24,919 nt of DNA from an uncultured Oscillospiraceae bacterium (GTDB lineage: Bacteria > Bacillota > Clostridia > Oscillospirales > Oscillospiraceae). Where the stretch lies: assembly GCA_934593275.1 (NCBI GenBank), contig CAKTQE010000032.1, forward strand, positions 1 through 24,919. The letters run 5' to 3'. Shown one piece after another: positions 14,720 through 22,938 of this stretch. The notes under the pieces are model-generated. The model was given only the letters and a program-made list of their open reading frames with translations. It was not told where the DNA came from and ran no database searches. The translations under genes and the position numbers were made by a program. Every line of letters starts with the position of its first letter. The stretch's first letter is position 1.

Positions 14720-16333
14720 TCATTCTTCGTTTGTTGTCATAAGAAGCTTTTGCAGCAGCATCAAATCCATCAAATCAATTTTTCCGTCAGCGTTCAGGTC
14801 GGCGTTTCCGGTTTCCACCGGGATATTCTGGCCCGCCAGGTAGCGGCGCAGACGTAACAGATCTGCGGAGGTAATGCGTCCGTCACCGTTGACATCACCG
14901 GGAATGCCCACGGTGACCTGCACGGAACCGGCACTGGTATCCACCGCCACAAGCTCTGCCTGGGCGTTGACACCGGAAGCCTCCGTCAGTGTGACAGGAA
15001 TTTCCCCCTGGGGGGCATCCTGGGCGATTCTGAAATCCAGGGTCAGAACCACGCCGTTTTTGTCCGTTTCATCGGGCTGGAGCCACAGGGCCTTTTCGCC
15101 CTCGCCAATGCCCACCGTCCAATCGCCCAGGGCAAAGGTCTCGGAAGTGCAGTCAAAATCCTCCAGGGTCAGGCGGCTTTTGTCGTAGTCGATCTGGAAA
15201 TTTAGGCCGCACAGGCCGGGGTTGTCAGTCAGGGTGATTTCCAACCGGACTTTCTGCCCCGGCTGGGCACTGGCCTGGGCCACCGTCAGCAGGGGTACCT
15301 GGGTCCGGGTCTTGCCGGATGTCTCGGTTTTCGTTGCATCGGTGGTTTCCTCTGGGACGGTGGTTTCGGCATTCTCTGCTCCGTCATTCTCGGACGGCTC
15401 CGCCGAGTCATCCTGAGGTGCCGTTTCTTCTGAAAGCTCCGAAGACTCCAAGACTACAAATTCGATGTTCCGTTCCTTGGCAAAGGTTTCCGCCGCAGTA
15501 CCGATAAAGCCCATGATTTGTTGGGCGTCATCCAGCGCATCCTCATCAATTTCTTCAATGGACTCCGGAAAAGTCACCGTAGATAGCTTCCGGCACAGGG
15601 TAAATGCCCCGGCGTCTACTGCCGTGATCCCCTCTTCCAGAATAACGTCCGTAATATCTCCCCGCATCTCGTCCCAGGGGTAGTAACGCTGCCCCTCCGG
15701 CAGTGCCACTGCGCCGGTACCCGTTACCGTCAGCACACCGCCGCTGAGCTGCCAGGTGCCGCCGGACCAGCTGCCCGCGCCATCCCGGAGCTTGCGGCTG
15801 TCGATTTGGTGGAATTTGCCGCCGCTGGCGGTTATGTAGTCCTGAACCCCTGTACCGGCAGTACAGTTGATGATGGTTGCCTTTTCAAAGGCGTTATCCC
15901 CTACCCAGGCAACACTTCCCGGAACGAATACGCTGGTCAGACCTGTACACCCGGAAAAGGCCTTTTCTCCAATGCCCACAAGGCCCTCCGGCAATGTCAC
16001 CCAGTTGATGGCGGCGCAATTTTCAAAAGCACTGTCATGGATATACCGCAACCCCTGGGGAAGGGTCACAGAGGAAAGGGCCGTACAGTCCTTCAGGGCC
16101 TCCGCCTGGATGGCGGTAATGCCGTCATCCACCCGCAGGCTCTTGATTTCCTCTTTCCGGTCCTCCCAAGGGAAGGGCTGGGCAAAATCCATTTCCCCCT
16201 GGCCGGTGATGCACAGCACCCCCTCTTCCAGAGACCAGCCCTGTTCCGGCTCCTCCGCCGCTGCCCCTGCCGCCAGCAGGAACAAAACGGAAACGCACAA
16301 GACGGCGGACAGTATCGCTTTCAAACTTCTCAT
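14720..16333 (-). CDS. Secreted leucine-rich-repeat protein with cohesin and dockerin domains
   Basis: This 537-residue protein is exported. A signal peptide (1-26: basic start, hydrophobic core, cut likely after AGAAA) leads into BspA-type leucine-rich repeats (about 60-180 and 225-275; e.g. AFENCAAINWVTLPEGL and AFSGCTGLTSVFVPGSV). An acidic/Thr-rich linker (297-345) follows. A cohesin-like domain (about 346-475, with LNFQIDYDKSRLTLEDFD) comes next. A type I dockerin ends the protein (479-532), with the two calcium loops DVNGDGRITSADL and DLNADGKIDLMDL. The ATG at 16333 has GGGGGAG four bases upstream. It starts 21 bp after ftsH with no visible promoter, so it is probably cotranscribed. Its role is likely scaffold or surface adhesion. 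Having both cohesin and dockerin is like a small adaptor scaffoldin. Confidence 0.85.
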   Translation of the reverse strand: MRSLKAILSAVLCVSVLFLLAAGAAAEEPEQGWSLEEGVLCITGQGEMDFAQPFPWEDRKEEIKSLRVDDGITAIQAEALKDCTALSSVTLPQGLRYIHDSAFENCAAINWVTLPEGLVGIGEKAFSGCTGLTSVFVPGSVAWVGDNAFEKATIINCTAGTGVQDYITASGGKFHQIDSRKLRDGAGSWSGGTWQLSGGVLTVTGTGAVALPEGQRYYPWDEMRGDITDVILEEGITAVDAGAFTLCRKLSTVTFPESIEEIDEDALDDAQQIMGFIGTAAETFAKERNIEFVVLESSELSEETAPQDDSAEPSENDGAENAETTVPEETTDATKTETSGKTRTQVPLLTVAQASAQPGQKVRLEITLTDNPGLCGLNFQIDYDKSRLTLEDFDCTSETFALGDWTVGIGEGEKALWLQPDETDKNGVVLTLDFRIAQDAPQGEIPVTLTEASGVNAQAELVAVDTSAGSVQVTVGIPGDVNGDGRITSADLLRLRRYLAGQNIPVETGNADLNADGKIDLMDLMLLQKLLMTTNEE

Positions 16334-16354
16334 GGTTCTCCCCCCGATCGTTCT

Positions 16355-18256
16355 TTACGGGTTTTCTTTCTCCTGTGCCTCAGGTGCCTGTTCCGGCTCC
16401 TGGGCAGCATTGACATAGGCCATCAACTCTTCGCCGGTAATGGTTTCCTTTACCAGCAGATATTCCGAAATTTCGTCCAGCAATCCCCGGTTTTCCGTCA
16501 GAATCCGGGTGGCGTCAGCGAAAGCACCGTCCAGAAGCTTCTGAACCTCTTTATCCACCTGGGCCGCCGTATCCTGGGAACAATCCATATAGGCCTGGCC
16601 GTCCAGGTAGCTGTTCTGCACGGTGGCGGTGGTCATCAAACCCAGTTCCTTGCTCATGCCATACTGGGAGACCATGTTTCTTGCAAGGGAGGTAGCCCGC
16701 TGCAAATCGTTGGCCGCACCTGTTGTTTGGGCACCGAATACCAGCTGCTCCGCCGCCCGGCCGCCTACCAGGCTCTTGAGTTCCACTTCCAGCTCCTGCC
16801 GGGTGGACAGGAACTTTTCTTCCTCCGGCAGATACATGGTATAGCCCAGTGCGCCGGAGGTATGGGGTACGATGGTAATTTTAGAAACGGGCTGGGCATG
16901 TTTTTCCAGAGCGGAAACCAGAGCATGGCCCACCTCATGGTAGGCAACCAGCCGTTTTTCCGTTTCCGTCAGCACCGTGTTCTTCTTTTCGGTTCCTGCG
17001 ATGACCGTTTCAAAGGAAACCAGCAGGTCCTCCTGGTTCACAGCTTTCCGGCCCATACGCACTGCCCGAAGAGCCGCCTCATTCACCAGGTTCGCCAGGT
17101 CCGCACCGACTGCACCGGCAGTGGCCTGGGCAATTTTCTTCAAATCCACATCCTCTGCCAGCTTGATTTTCCGGGTATGGACCTTTAAGGTATCCAACCG
17201 TCCCTGATAGTTGGGCCGGTCAACAATGATCCGCCGGTCAAACCGACCGGGGCGCAGCAGGGCCTTGTCCAGAATCTCCGGCCGGTTGGTAGCCGCCAGA
17301 CACACAATGCCCTTGGACGGCTCAAAGCCGTCGATCTCACTTAAAAGCTGATTGAGGGTCTGCTCCTGCTCGGAATTATTGCCGTAGCGGTTATCTCTGG
17401 CCCGGCCTACCGCATCGATCTCATCAATGAAGATGATACAAGGCGCAACCTTTGCAGCCTGCTGAAACAGGTCTCTGACCCGGCTGGCACCCATGCCTAC
17501 AAACATTTCCACGAAGTCCGAGCCGGAAATGGAGAAGAACGGCACGTCCGCCTCTCCCGCCACAGCCTTGGCAAGCAGGGTCTTACCGGTACCGGGAGAG
17601 CCTACCAGCAATGCGCCCTTGGGAAGTCTGGCACCGATTTCCGCGTATTTCTGGGGATTATGGAGAAAATCAATGATTTCTTTCAGGGATTCCTTGGCCT
17701 CGTCCTGGCCGGCCACATCCTTAAAGGTCACGCCGGTCTGCTTTTCCATGTAAACCTTGGCCTTGCTCTTGCCAAAACCGCCCATCATGCCGTCACCGCC
17801 CATGCGCTTGGTCAGAGTCCGCATAAACAGGAACAAAATGGCAAAGGTAATGCCGTAGTACAGGATCATCAGGATCATGGAATTGTCTTCCTGCACCTGC
17901 CAATCCGGCACGACCCCTTCTTCCACCATGGCATTGTACATAGACAGCCAGTCGCCGCTGGGCATACCGGTGTAGCAAGCCCGCTGCTGGGAGGCGGGTT
18001 TGGCTGCCTCTTCCTTGGTAAGGTAGTAAATGCGCGCCCCACGTCGCTGGACCTCGGCCAGCTCATGGTTGGTCATTGCCGAATAAAAATCCGCATAGGT
18101 GGTTTCCGTATACTGGCTGTCAGATACCATATTGTAGATCCAGCCAAACAGCAGCACCAGGGCCAGAGCAATGATCAGGGGCGTCCAAAAATTTTTCTTG
18201 GGATTGTTCCCACCGGGCTTTTTTTCATTTGGCCCGTCTTTTTGTTCGTAGCTCAT
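16355..18256 (-). CDS. ftsH: ATP-dependent zinc metalloprotease FtsH
   Basis: FtsH is the membrane AAA+ protease that removes misassembled membrane proteins and some regulators. The 633 residues show two membrane helices (about 24-43 and 127-146) flanking a short extracytoplasmic domain. The AAA module has Walker A GSPGTGKT (219-226; most FtsH have GPPGTGKT), pore loop FVEMFVG (248-254), Walker B IIFIDEID (274-281) and the second region of homology [21 protein letters not shown] (321-341). The peptidase has HEVGH (440-444) and the third zinc ligand D517 in ANDLQRAT. The C-terminal tail is acidic and Gln/Pro-rich. The ATG at 18256 has GAGGAGG ten bases upstream and a promoter at 18291-18319. 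The LRR/dockerin gene follows. Confidence 0.96.
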   Translation of the reverse strand: MSYEQKDGPNEKKPGGNNPKKNFWTPLIIALALVLLFGWIYNMVSDSQYTETTYADFYSAMTNHELAEVQRRGARIYYLTKEEAAKPASQQRACYTGMPSGDWLSMYNAMVEEGVVPDWQVQEDNSMILMILYYGITFAILFLFMRTLTKRMGGDGMMGGFGKSKAKVYMEKQTGVTFKDVAGQDEAKESLKEIIDFLHNPQKYAEIGARLPKGALLVGSPGTGKTLLAKAVAGEADVPFFSISGSDFVEMFVGMGASRVRDLFQQAAKVAPCIIFIDEIDAVGRARDNRYGNNSEQEQTLNQLLSEIDGFEPSKGIVCLAATNRPEILDKALLRPGRFDRRIIVDRPNYQGRLDTLKVHTRKIKLAEDVDLKKIAQATAGAVGADLANLVNEAALRAVRMGRKAVNQEDLLVSFETVIAGTEKKNTVLTETEKRLVAYHEVGHALVSALEKHAQPVSKITIVPHTSGALGYTMYLPEEEKFLSTRQELEVELKSLVGGRAAEQLVFGAQTTGAANDLQRATSLARNMVSQYGMSKELGLMTTATVQNSYLDGQAYMDCSQDTAAQVDKEVQKLLDGAFADATRILTENRGLLDEISEYLLVKETITGEELMAYVNAAQEPEQAPEAQEKENP

Positions 18257-18290
18257 ATATTTAATGCCTCCTCAGGCTTATTCACAGGGT

Positions 18291-18319
18291 ATCATATCAC
18301 ATTTTTGCACCGCTGGCAA
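18291..18319 (-). promoter_or_regulatory. Promoter of ftsH
   Basis: TTGCCA (18314-18319), a 17-bp spacer and TATGAT (18291-18296) with an extended TGA lie on the minus strand, 35 bp before the ftsH start. Confidence 0.7.
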
Positions 18320-18391
18320 TGAATGATTCCCGGTTTGCGGTAAATTTTCTGTGAATGCCTGGGATTCACCGGAATTTACGAAAAATAAGAG

Positions 18392-18420
18392 TTGTGAAAT
18401 GAGAGAAAATCTGATATAAT
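18392..18420 (+). promoter_or_regulatory. Promoter of the rlmB operon
   Basis: TTGTGA (18392-18397), a 17-bp spacer and a perfect TATAAT (18415-18420) with an extended TGA lie 50 bp before the chosen start. It diverges from the ftsH promoter about 70 bp away. Confidence 0.8.
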
Positions 18421-18469
18421 ACGGAATAAATATGTATAACTCAAAAGACGAATACTGGAGATGAACCCA

Positions 18470-19279
18470 ATGAACGATAAAAGAAACGACCGTTTTCGCC
18501 GTCCCCGGGAGGGGCAGCGTCCCCAGGAAGTCCCCCAGGAGGAAACCGAGGGCCAGTTGGAGGGCCGCAACGCCATCCAGGAAGCCCTGAAAAGCGGACG
18601 GACCATTGACAAGCTCTTTATTGCCTCCGGCGATACCGACAAGGGCTTGCAGCGTCTGGCCGCCCAGGCCAAAGAGGCCGGGGCCGTAGTAGTGCCGGTG
18701 GACCGCCGGAAGCTGGATGCCATGTCCTTTACTCGGTCCCACCAGGGCGTGATTGCCCTGGCCGCCGCCCATGAATACTACTCCATTGACGATATTCTGG
18801 CTGAGGCCGCCCAGCGGGGGCAAGCTCCCCTCATCGTGATTTGCGACGAGCTGTCTGACCCCCACAACTTAGGTGCCATTCTCCGGTCTGCCGAGTGTGC
18901 CGGTGCCCACGGCGTCATCATCCCCAAGCGACGCAGTGTGGGCCTTACAGCCACCGTTGCCAAGGCCTCTGCCGGAGCCATGGAATACATGAAAGTGGCC
19001 CGGGTCACCAATATCAACGCTGCCATGCAGGAACTCAAGGACAAGGGTGTCTGGATTTTTGGCACCGCCGCTGAAGGGGCCATCCCCATGTACCGGGCGG
19101 ATTTGAAAGGCCCCACCGCCATTGTCATTGGCAACGAGGGCGTGGGCATGAGTCCCCTGGTCCGTAAAAACTGCGATGTAACGGTTTCCATCCCCATGGC
19201 AGGAAACATCAGCTCCCTGAACGCCTCTGCCGCCGCTTCCATCTTGCTGTATGAGGCGGTGCGCCAGCGACTGGGATAA
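18470..19279 (+). CDS. rlmB: TrmH/SpoU-family RNA 2'-O-methyltransferase, RlmB type
   Basis: This 269-residue enzyme is a SPOUT methyltransferase that 2'-O-methylates a ribose in RNA; the layout matches RlmB (23S rRNA Gm2251). The N-terminal L30e-like substrate-binding domain (about 28-102, LEGRNAIQEALKSGR and FTRSHQGVIA) precedes the knotted catalytic domain. The catalytic domain has motif 1 LSDPHNLGAILRSAECAG (128-145, N133 and R139), motif 2 IVIGNEGVGMS (218-228) and motif 3 IPMAGNISSLNASAAASI (241-258). The first 28 residues are charged and low-complexity. The ATG at 18470 is preferred: GGAG (18457-18460) gives nine bases, whereas the ATG at 18461 touches it. It is cotranscribed with the large membrane protein 15 bp downstream. 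Exact rRNA target is inferred. Confidence 0.88.
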   Translation: MNDKRNDRFRRPREGQRPQEVPQEETEGQLEGRNAIQEALKSGRTIDKLFIASGDTDKGLQRLAAQAKEAGAVVVPVDRRKLDAMSFTRSHQGVIALAAAHEYYSIDDILAEAAQRGQAPLIVICDELSDPHNLGAILRSAECAGAHGVIIPKRRSVGLTATVAKASAGAMEYMKVARVTNINAAMQELKDKGVWIFGTAAEGAIPMYRADLKGPTAIVIGNEGVGMSPLVRKNCDVTVSIPMAGNISSLNASAAASILLYEAVRQRLG

Positions 19280-19294
19280 GCCCGGAGGTAGCAT

Positions 19295-21373
19295 ATGGAT
19301 AACCAAGAAAACCTGGAAGAACTTCAGGAATTTGACCTGGAAGCCATTTTAAATGAATTCCACGAGGACCCGGAAGATACGCAGGAAACTGGGCAAGACA
19401 GCCCCGTCTCCCCCACACTCCCCTCTCTGGATGATACAGAGGAAGTTCTGGAAATTCAGGAGACCACGGAAGCTTCGGAAGAAGCAGACACCGCTTTTGA
19501 CGATGAACTCTCCGATTTGCTGGGCGACCTGGGCGATTTGGAAGAACCGGAGGTTGCCGAAAAGGCAGACCTGGAGGATACGCAGATTTTTGATGTGACC
19601 GAGGTCTCTCCAAAATCCCAGGAGGATGCCGCTTCCGTAAGCCAAGACACCTTGCGCTTTGGTGAGGAACTGCCCCTCAAGCAGGAGAACACCGAAAAAG
19701 AGGAACCCATTCCCATTCGCACCGGTCTGCGGGAGTTGCGGCGAAAAATTATTGCGGGTCCGGAAAAACGGTACTATGAATTGGCCGACCAGGGGGTGTT
19801 CTCCCTGCAAATCGCCATTGTGCTGAATCTGTTGCTGGTGGTCTTCTGCATTGGCTCCAGTGCCATGTTTGCCGCCGGTGTGATTCCCGAAAACCGTCTG
19901 CGGTTTGTGATTTTCACCCAGGTGCTGTCCATGCTCTTATCGGCCCTGCTTGGCTGCTACCAGCTGCTGGACGGGCTGGGAGAGCTGCTCCACGGGCGAT
20001 TCACCATTAACACCTTGCTCTTTTTCACACTGGTTTCCTGCTGTGTGGATGCGGTTTTCTGCTTCCAGGAACTGCGGATCCCCTGCTGCTCCGGCTTCGG
20101 GCTGCAAATGACCTTTGCGCTGCTGGCCCGGTATCATCGCAGGACCACAGAGACCTATCAGATGGACACCCTGCGAAAGGCCAACCATTTAAATGCCACT
20201 GTAAAAGAGGCCAACTATTTAGACGGCAAGCCCGCATTGCTGCGGACTCCGGGAGACGTAGACGCCTTTACGGAGAATTATCAGAAGCCCTCCCGTCCTG
20301 AAAAACTTCAGGGACTGTACTGTCTGCTGAGTCTGCTGGTCTGCCTGGGGCTTGGGGCCTTGGCGGGAACCAAATACTCCCTGAGCCTGGGCGTTCAGGT
20401 ATTGTCCGTCTCCCTGATGGCCGCCGTACCCGCCAGCTTCTTCGTGACACTGACCCGGCCCGCCTGTATTCTGGAACATCGGCTGCATATGGTGGGCAGC
20501 GTGATCTGCGGTTGGCAGGGCGTGACCAAGCTCCGCGGCAAGGCCTGCTTTCCCCTGACTGATGATGACCTGTTTCCCATTGGCTCTACCAAGCTCAATG
20601 GCGTAAAGTTCTACGGCAACCGGGAGCCGGAACAGATTTTGTCCTATGCCTCCTCCCTGATTTCCGCCGCCGGTGGCGGACTGGTGCCTCTGTTCCAGAA
20701 TATGCTGAAAAACCGGGGCGGCAGTGAATACCCAGTCACGGAATTCCGGGACTACGGTTTGGGCGGCGTCGGCGGCGTGATCCGTGGGGAAGCCGTGCTG
20801 CTGGGCAACCTGGAATTTCTGCAAAGCATGGATGTATATATTCCCCAGGGTACCACCGTATCCCAGGCCGTGTATATGTCCATTGGAGGGGAACTCAGCG
20901 CGGTGATCGCCATTTCCTACGCAAAAATGCGCTCCTCTTCCGCAGGACTTACCTCCCTTGGAGGCTACCGGAAAGTGCAGCCCGTGATGCTGACCGAGGA
21001 CTTTATGCTCACCGGCGAGTTCCTGCACAACAAGTTCTCCATCAACACCAGAAGATTCCTCTTCCCGGACCGGGAAACCAAAAAAGCACTGGCGGCGCAC
21101 CGTGCTGACCCGGAGGCAGTGCCGCTGGCCCTCTCCACCCGGGACGAGCTGGTAGGTGCCGTTTACCCCATCACCGGTGCCAACGCCCTGTATACCGCTT
21201 GCCGGTTGGGAATGCTGATCCACGTTTTGGGCGGCATTGTAGGAATGCTCATTATGTTCGCCCTGGCTTTCCAGGGAAGCACCGAATTGCTGACCCCCAC
21301 CAATGTACTGCTGTATCAGCTGATCTGGATGGTTCCCGGAATGCTGGTAACGGAGTGGGCAAGAACCGTATAA
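19295..21373 (+). CDS. Membrane protein resembling a catalytically dead P1B-type ATPase
   Basis: This intact 692-residue protein has a long acidic, disordered N-terminus (1-140) and about eight membrane segments. Four lie between 168 and 280, two at about 338-358 and 365-388, and two at about 632-660 and 669-686. This is the 4+2+2 pattern of heavy-metal P-type ATPases. AAVPAS (376-381) sits where P1B pumps have the CPx motif, and the 400-630 region follows the order of their P and N domains: ASSLISAAGGGLVPLF, a GLGGVGG...VLLGNLEFL block (488-509) and MLTEDF (565-570). But DKTGT is replaced around FPLTDDDLF (419-427), no TGES actuator domain is present, and GDGxND is missing. I infer a pseudo-ATPase; function unknown. 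It has GGAGG upstream and follows rlmB by 15 bp. Confidence 0.6.
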   Translation: MDNQENLEELQEFDLEAILNEFHEDPEDTQETGQDSPVSPTLPSLDDTEEVLEIQETTEASEEADTAFDDELSDLLGDLGDLEEPEVAEKADLEDTQIFDVTEVSPKSQEDAASVSQDTLRFGEELPLKQENTEKEEPIPIRTGLRELRRKIIAGPEKRYYELADQGVFSLQIAIVLNLLLVVFCIGSSAMFAAGVIPENRLRFVIFTQVLSMLLSALLGCYQLLDGLGELLHGRFTINTLLFFTLVSCCVDAVFCFQELRIPCCSGFGLQMTFALLARYHRRTTETYQMDTLRKANHLNATVKEANYLDGKPALLRTPGDVDAFTENYQKPSRPEKLQGLYCLLSLLVCLGLGALAGTKYSLSLGVQVLSVSLMAAVPASFFVTLTRPACILEHRLHMVGSVICGWQGVTKLRGKACFPLTDDDLFPIGSTKLNGVKFYGNREPEQILSYASSLISAAGGGLVPLFQNMLKNRGGSEYPVTEFRDYGLGGVGGVIRGEAVLLGNLEFLQSMDVYIPQGTTVSQAVYMSIGGELSAVIAISYAKMRSSSAGLTSLGGYRKVQPVMLTEDFMLTGEFLHNKFSINTRRFLFPDRETKKALAAHRADPEAVPLALSTRDELVGAVYPITGANALYTACRLGMLIHVLGGIVGMLIMFALAFQGSTELLTPTNVLLYQLIWMVPGMLVTEWARTV

Positions 21374-21386
21374 ATTCCTATTACAA

Positions 21387-21430
21387 AGCCCCGGGCTGCC
21401 ATAGCGGCGGCCCGGGGCTATTTGTTTGTT
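21387..21430 (+). terminator. Terminator of the rlmB operon
   Basis: A perfect 10-bp stem (AGCCCCGGGC/GCCCGGGGCT, 21387-21396 and 21410-21419) is followed by ATTTGTTTGTT. It lies between convergent genes and ends at the stop codon of the MATE gene. Confidence 0.8.
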
Positions 21431-22818
21431 TACAGTGCGGTAACAGGGGCTTCTTCCCGGGGAATTGCTTTTCCCAGGGCGTAGTAGGCGGCAAAGAGCG
21501 CAAACAGTGTCACATTATGGCCGATCATACAGCCCCAGGCTGCCACCAGGCCCAGGCCCAGAATTCTGGTACAGATGAACGTTCCAAAAATACGGATACA
21601 CCACATGCCCAGGATGTTAAACACAAAGGGCGGCACCGTGCGGCCAATGCCCTGCATAATGCCTTCCAGCACAATGGGAACTCCGTAGAATGGCTCGGAA
21701 ATGGCCACCATCCGCAATACCGTTGTCCCCAGAGCCTTGACCTGGGGGTCTTTGGTGAAAATAGACATGAGCTGAGGGGCGAAAATCAGCAGCAGACCTC
21801 CGGTCACCACCATGAGACCTACTTCCAGAGGGAGAATGGTCCCAGCCAGGGACTTGAGTTTCTTATGGTCCCTGGCTCCCAGAGCATTTCCGGCCAAGGT
21901 AGCCGCGGCGGTCTGCATACCCCAGCCGGGTACATAGAACAGCGACTCTACCGTATTGGCAATGGTATGGGCAGCGGTGGAGGTATCCCCCAGGGCGTTG
22001 ATCATGGCCGCAAAGGCCACATAGCCCAGAGAGGTTCCGAAGCGTTGGAGCATATTAGGAAAGGCCACGTGCCAACAGGGCTTCAAAATCTCCCCGTCCG
22101 GCAGGAACCGCTGGCCCTTGGGGGAAAGCTCCGGATGCTTCCACAGCCGGATGGTCATGGCAACGCCGCCGTAAACATAGGCCACCGCACTGGCCACCGC
22201 CGCGCCGTTGATGCCCCAGCCCGCACCCCACATGGGGATGGACAGGCCGAAAAAACGCACCTGGCGGCTGGAATAGATCAGCAGGTAGTTTAAGACAATA
22301 TTGATCAGGTTCATGTTCAGGCTCACCCGCATGGGGGTACGGGTGTCCCCCACGGAGCGCAGTACCGTGGCAAAAATAATACTGGCCGCCCGGAAAAGCA
22401 TGGGAGAATACAAAATGAGAAAATACTGAGAGGCCTGGTCCCGGATGGACACATCCACCTGCATCCAGCGGGTGATTTTTCCGCTAAGCCCGGTGGTCAC
22501 AGCGGTAAACAGCAGCCCCACCAGCAAGGTCACGGTCACGGCCTGGGCAGATGCCCGTTTGGCCCGCTGCTGGTCCCCTGCCCCATAGCACTGGGAAATC
22601 AAAGCCAGAAAACCAACGCCCACGGCGGAAACCGTACTGCCTACCAGCCAGGAGACCGTAGCGGTAGCACCCACCGCGGCGGTGGCCTGGGTTCCCAGGG
22701 TGCCTACCATGGCCGTATCGATGTATTGTACTGCCGTTTGCATCAGCTCTTCCAGCATGGTGGGCCATGCCAGGGTGAAAATCAAAGCCAGCATCTTTCT
22801 ATCCAATCTTCTGTTCAT
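21430..22818 (-). CDS. MATE family efflux transporter
   Basis: This 462-residue protein has about twelve membrane segments in two similar halves, as expected for MATE (multidrug and toxic compound extrusion) antiporters, which expel organic cations using Na+ or H+ gradients. Visible family blocks are LAWPTMLEELMQTAVQYIDTAMVG near the N-terminus, SQCYGAGDQQRAKRAS and, in the second half, LAGNALGARDHKKLKS; the QYIDTAMVG and GARD-type loops are MATE hallmarks. I chose the ATG at 22818 with AAGGA seven bases upstream; an in-frame start at 22884 lies within the promoter region. It has its own promoter at 22855-22884, directly after the thrS terminator. The substrate cannot be told from sequence. 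Confidence 0.92.
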   Translation of the reverse strand: MNRRLDRKMLALIFTLAWPTMLEELMQTAVQYIDTAMVGTLGTQATAAVGATATVSWLVGSTVSAVGVGFLALISQCYGAGDQQRAKRASAQAVTVTLLVGLLFTAVTTGLSGKITRWMQVDVSIRDQASQYFLILYSPMLFRAASIIFATVLRSVGDTRTPMRVSLNMNLINIVLNYLLIYSSRQVRFFGLSIPMWGAGWGINGAAVASAVAYVYGGVAMTIRLWKHPELSPKGQRFLPDGEILKPCWHVAFPNMLQRFGTSLGYVAFAAMINALGDTSTAAHTIANTVESLFYVPGWGMQTAAATLAGNALGARDHKKLKSLAGTILPLEVGLMVVTGGLLLIFAPQLMSIFTKDPQVKALGTTVLRMVAISEPFYGVPIVLEGIMQGIGRTVPPFVFNILGMWCIRIFGTFICTRILGLGLVAAWGCMIGHNVTLFALFAAYYALGKAIPREEAPVTAL

Positions 22819-22854
22819 CTTTCTATCCTTCCTGGGCGTTGTGCCTGAATTTGT

Positions 22855-22884
22855 ATTATACACAGATTGCCCCGGTTCCGTCAA
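22855..22884 (-). promoter_or_regulatory. Promoter of the MATE transporter gene
   Basis: TTGACG (22879-22884), an 18-bp spacer and a perfect TATAAT (22855-22860) lie on the minus strand, 36 bp before the start and immediately beyond the T-run of the thrS terminator. Confidence 0.75.
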
Positions 22885-22886
22885 GG

Positions 22887-22925
22887 CAAAAAAACGCTCC
22901 GAGCCGTTTCGGCGGCTCGGAGCGT
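22887..22925 (-). terminator. Rho-independent terminator of thrS
   Basis: A perfect 13-bp stem (ACGCTCCGAGCCG with its complement, 22913-22925 and 22894-22906) with a 6-nt loop is followed on the minus strand by about seven T's. It begins 13 bp after the thrS stop. Confidence 0.95.
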
Positions 22926-22938
22926 CTGTATTAATGGC

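Noticed and set aside
15806..17188. 460-codon open frame on the plus strand opposite ftsH and the LRR gene
   Set aside because: It crosses two real genes on the other strand and shows no domain or ribosome binding site.
20219..21223. 334-codon open frame on the minus strand opposite the P-type-like gene
   Set aside because: It is a His/Gln/Gly-rich shadow translation typical of antisense frames in this GC-rich sequence. The plus-strand frame has membrane segments and a ribosome binding site.
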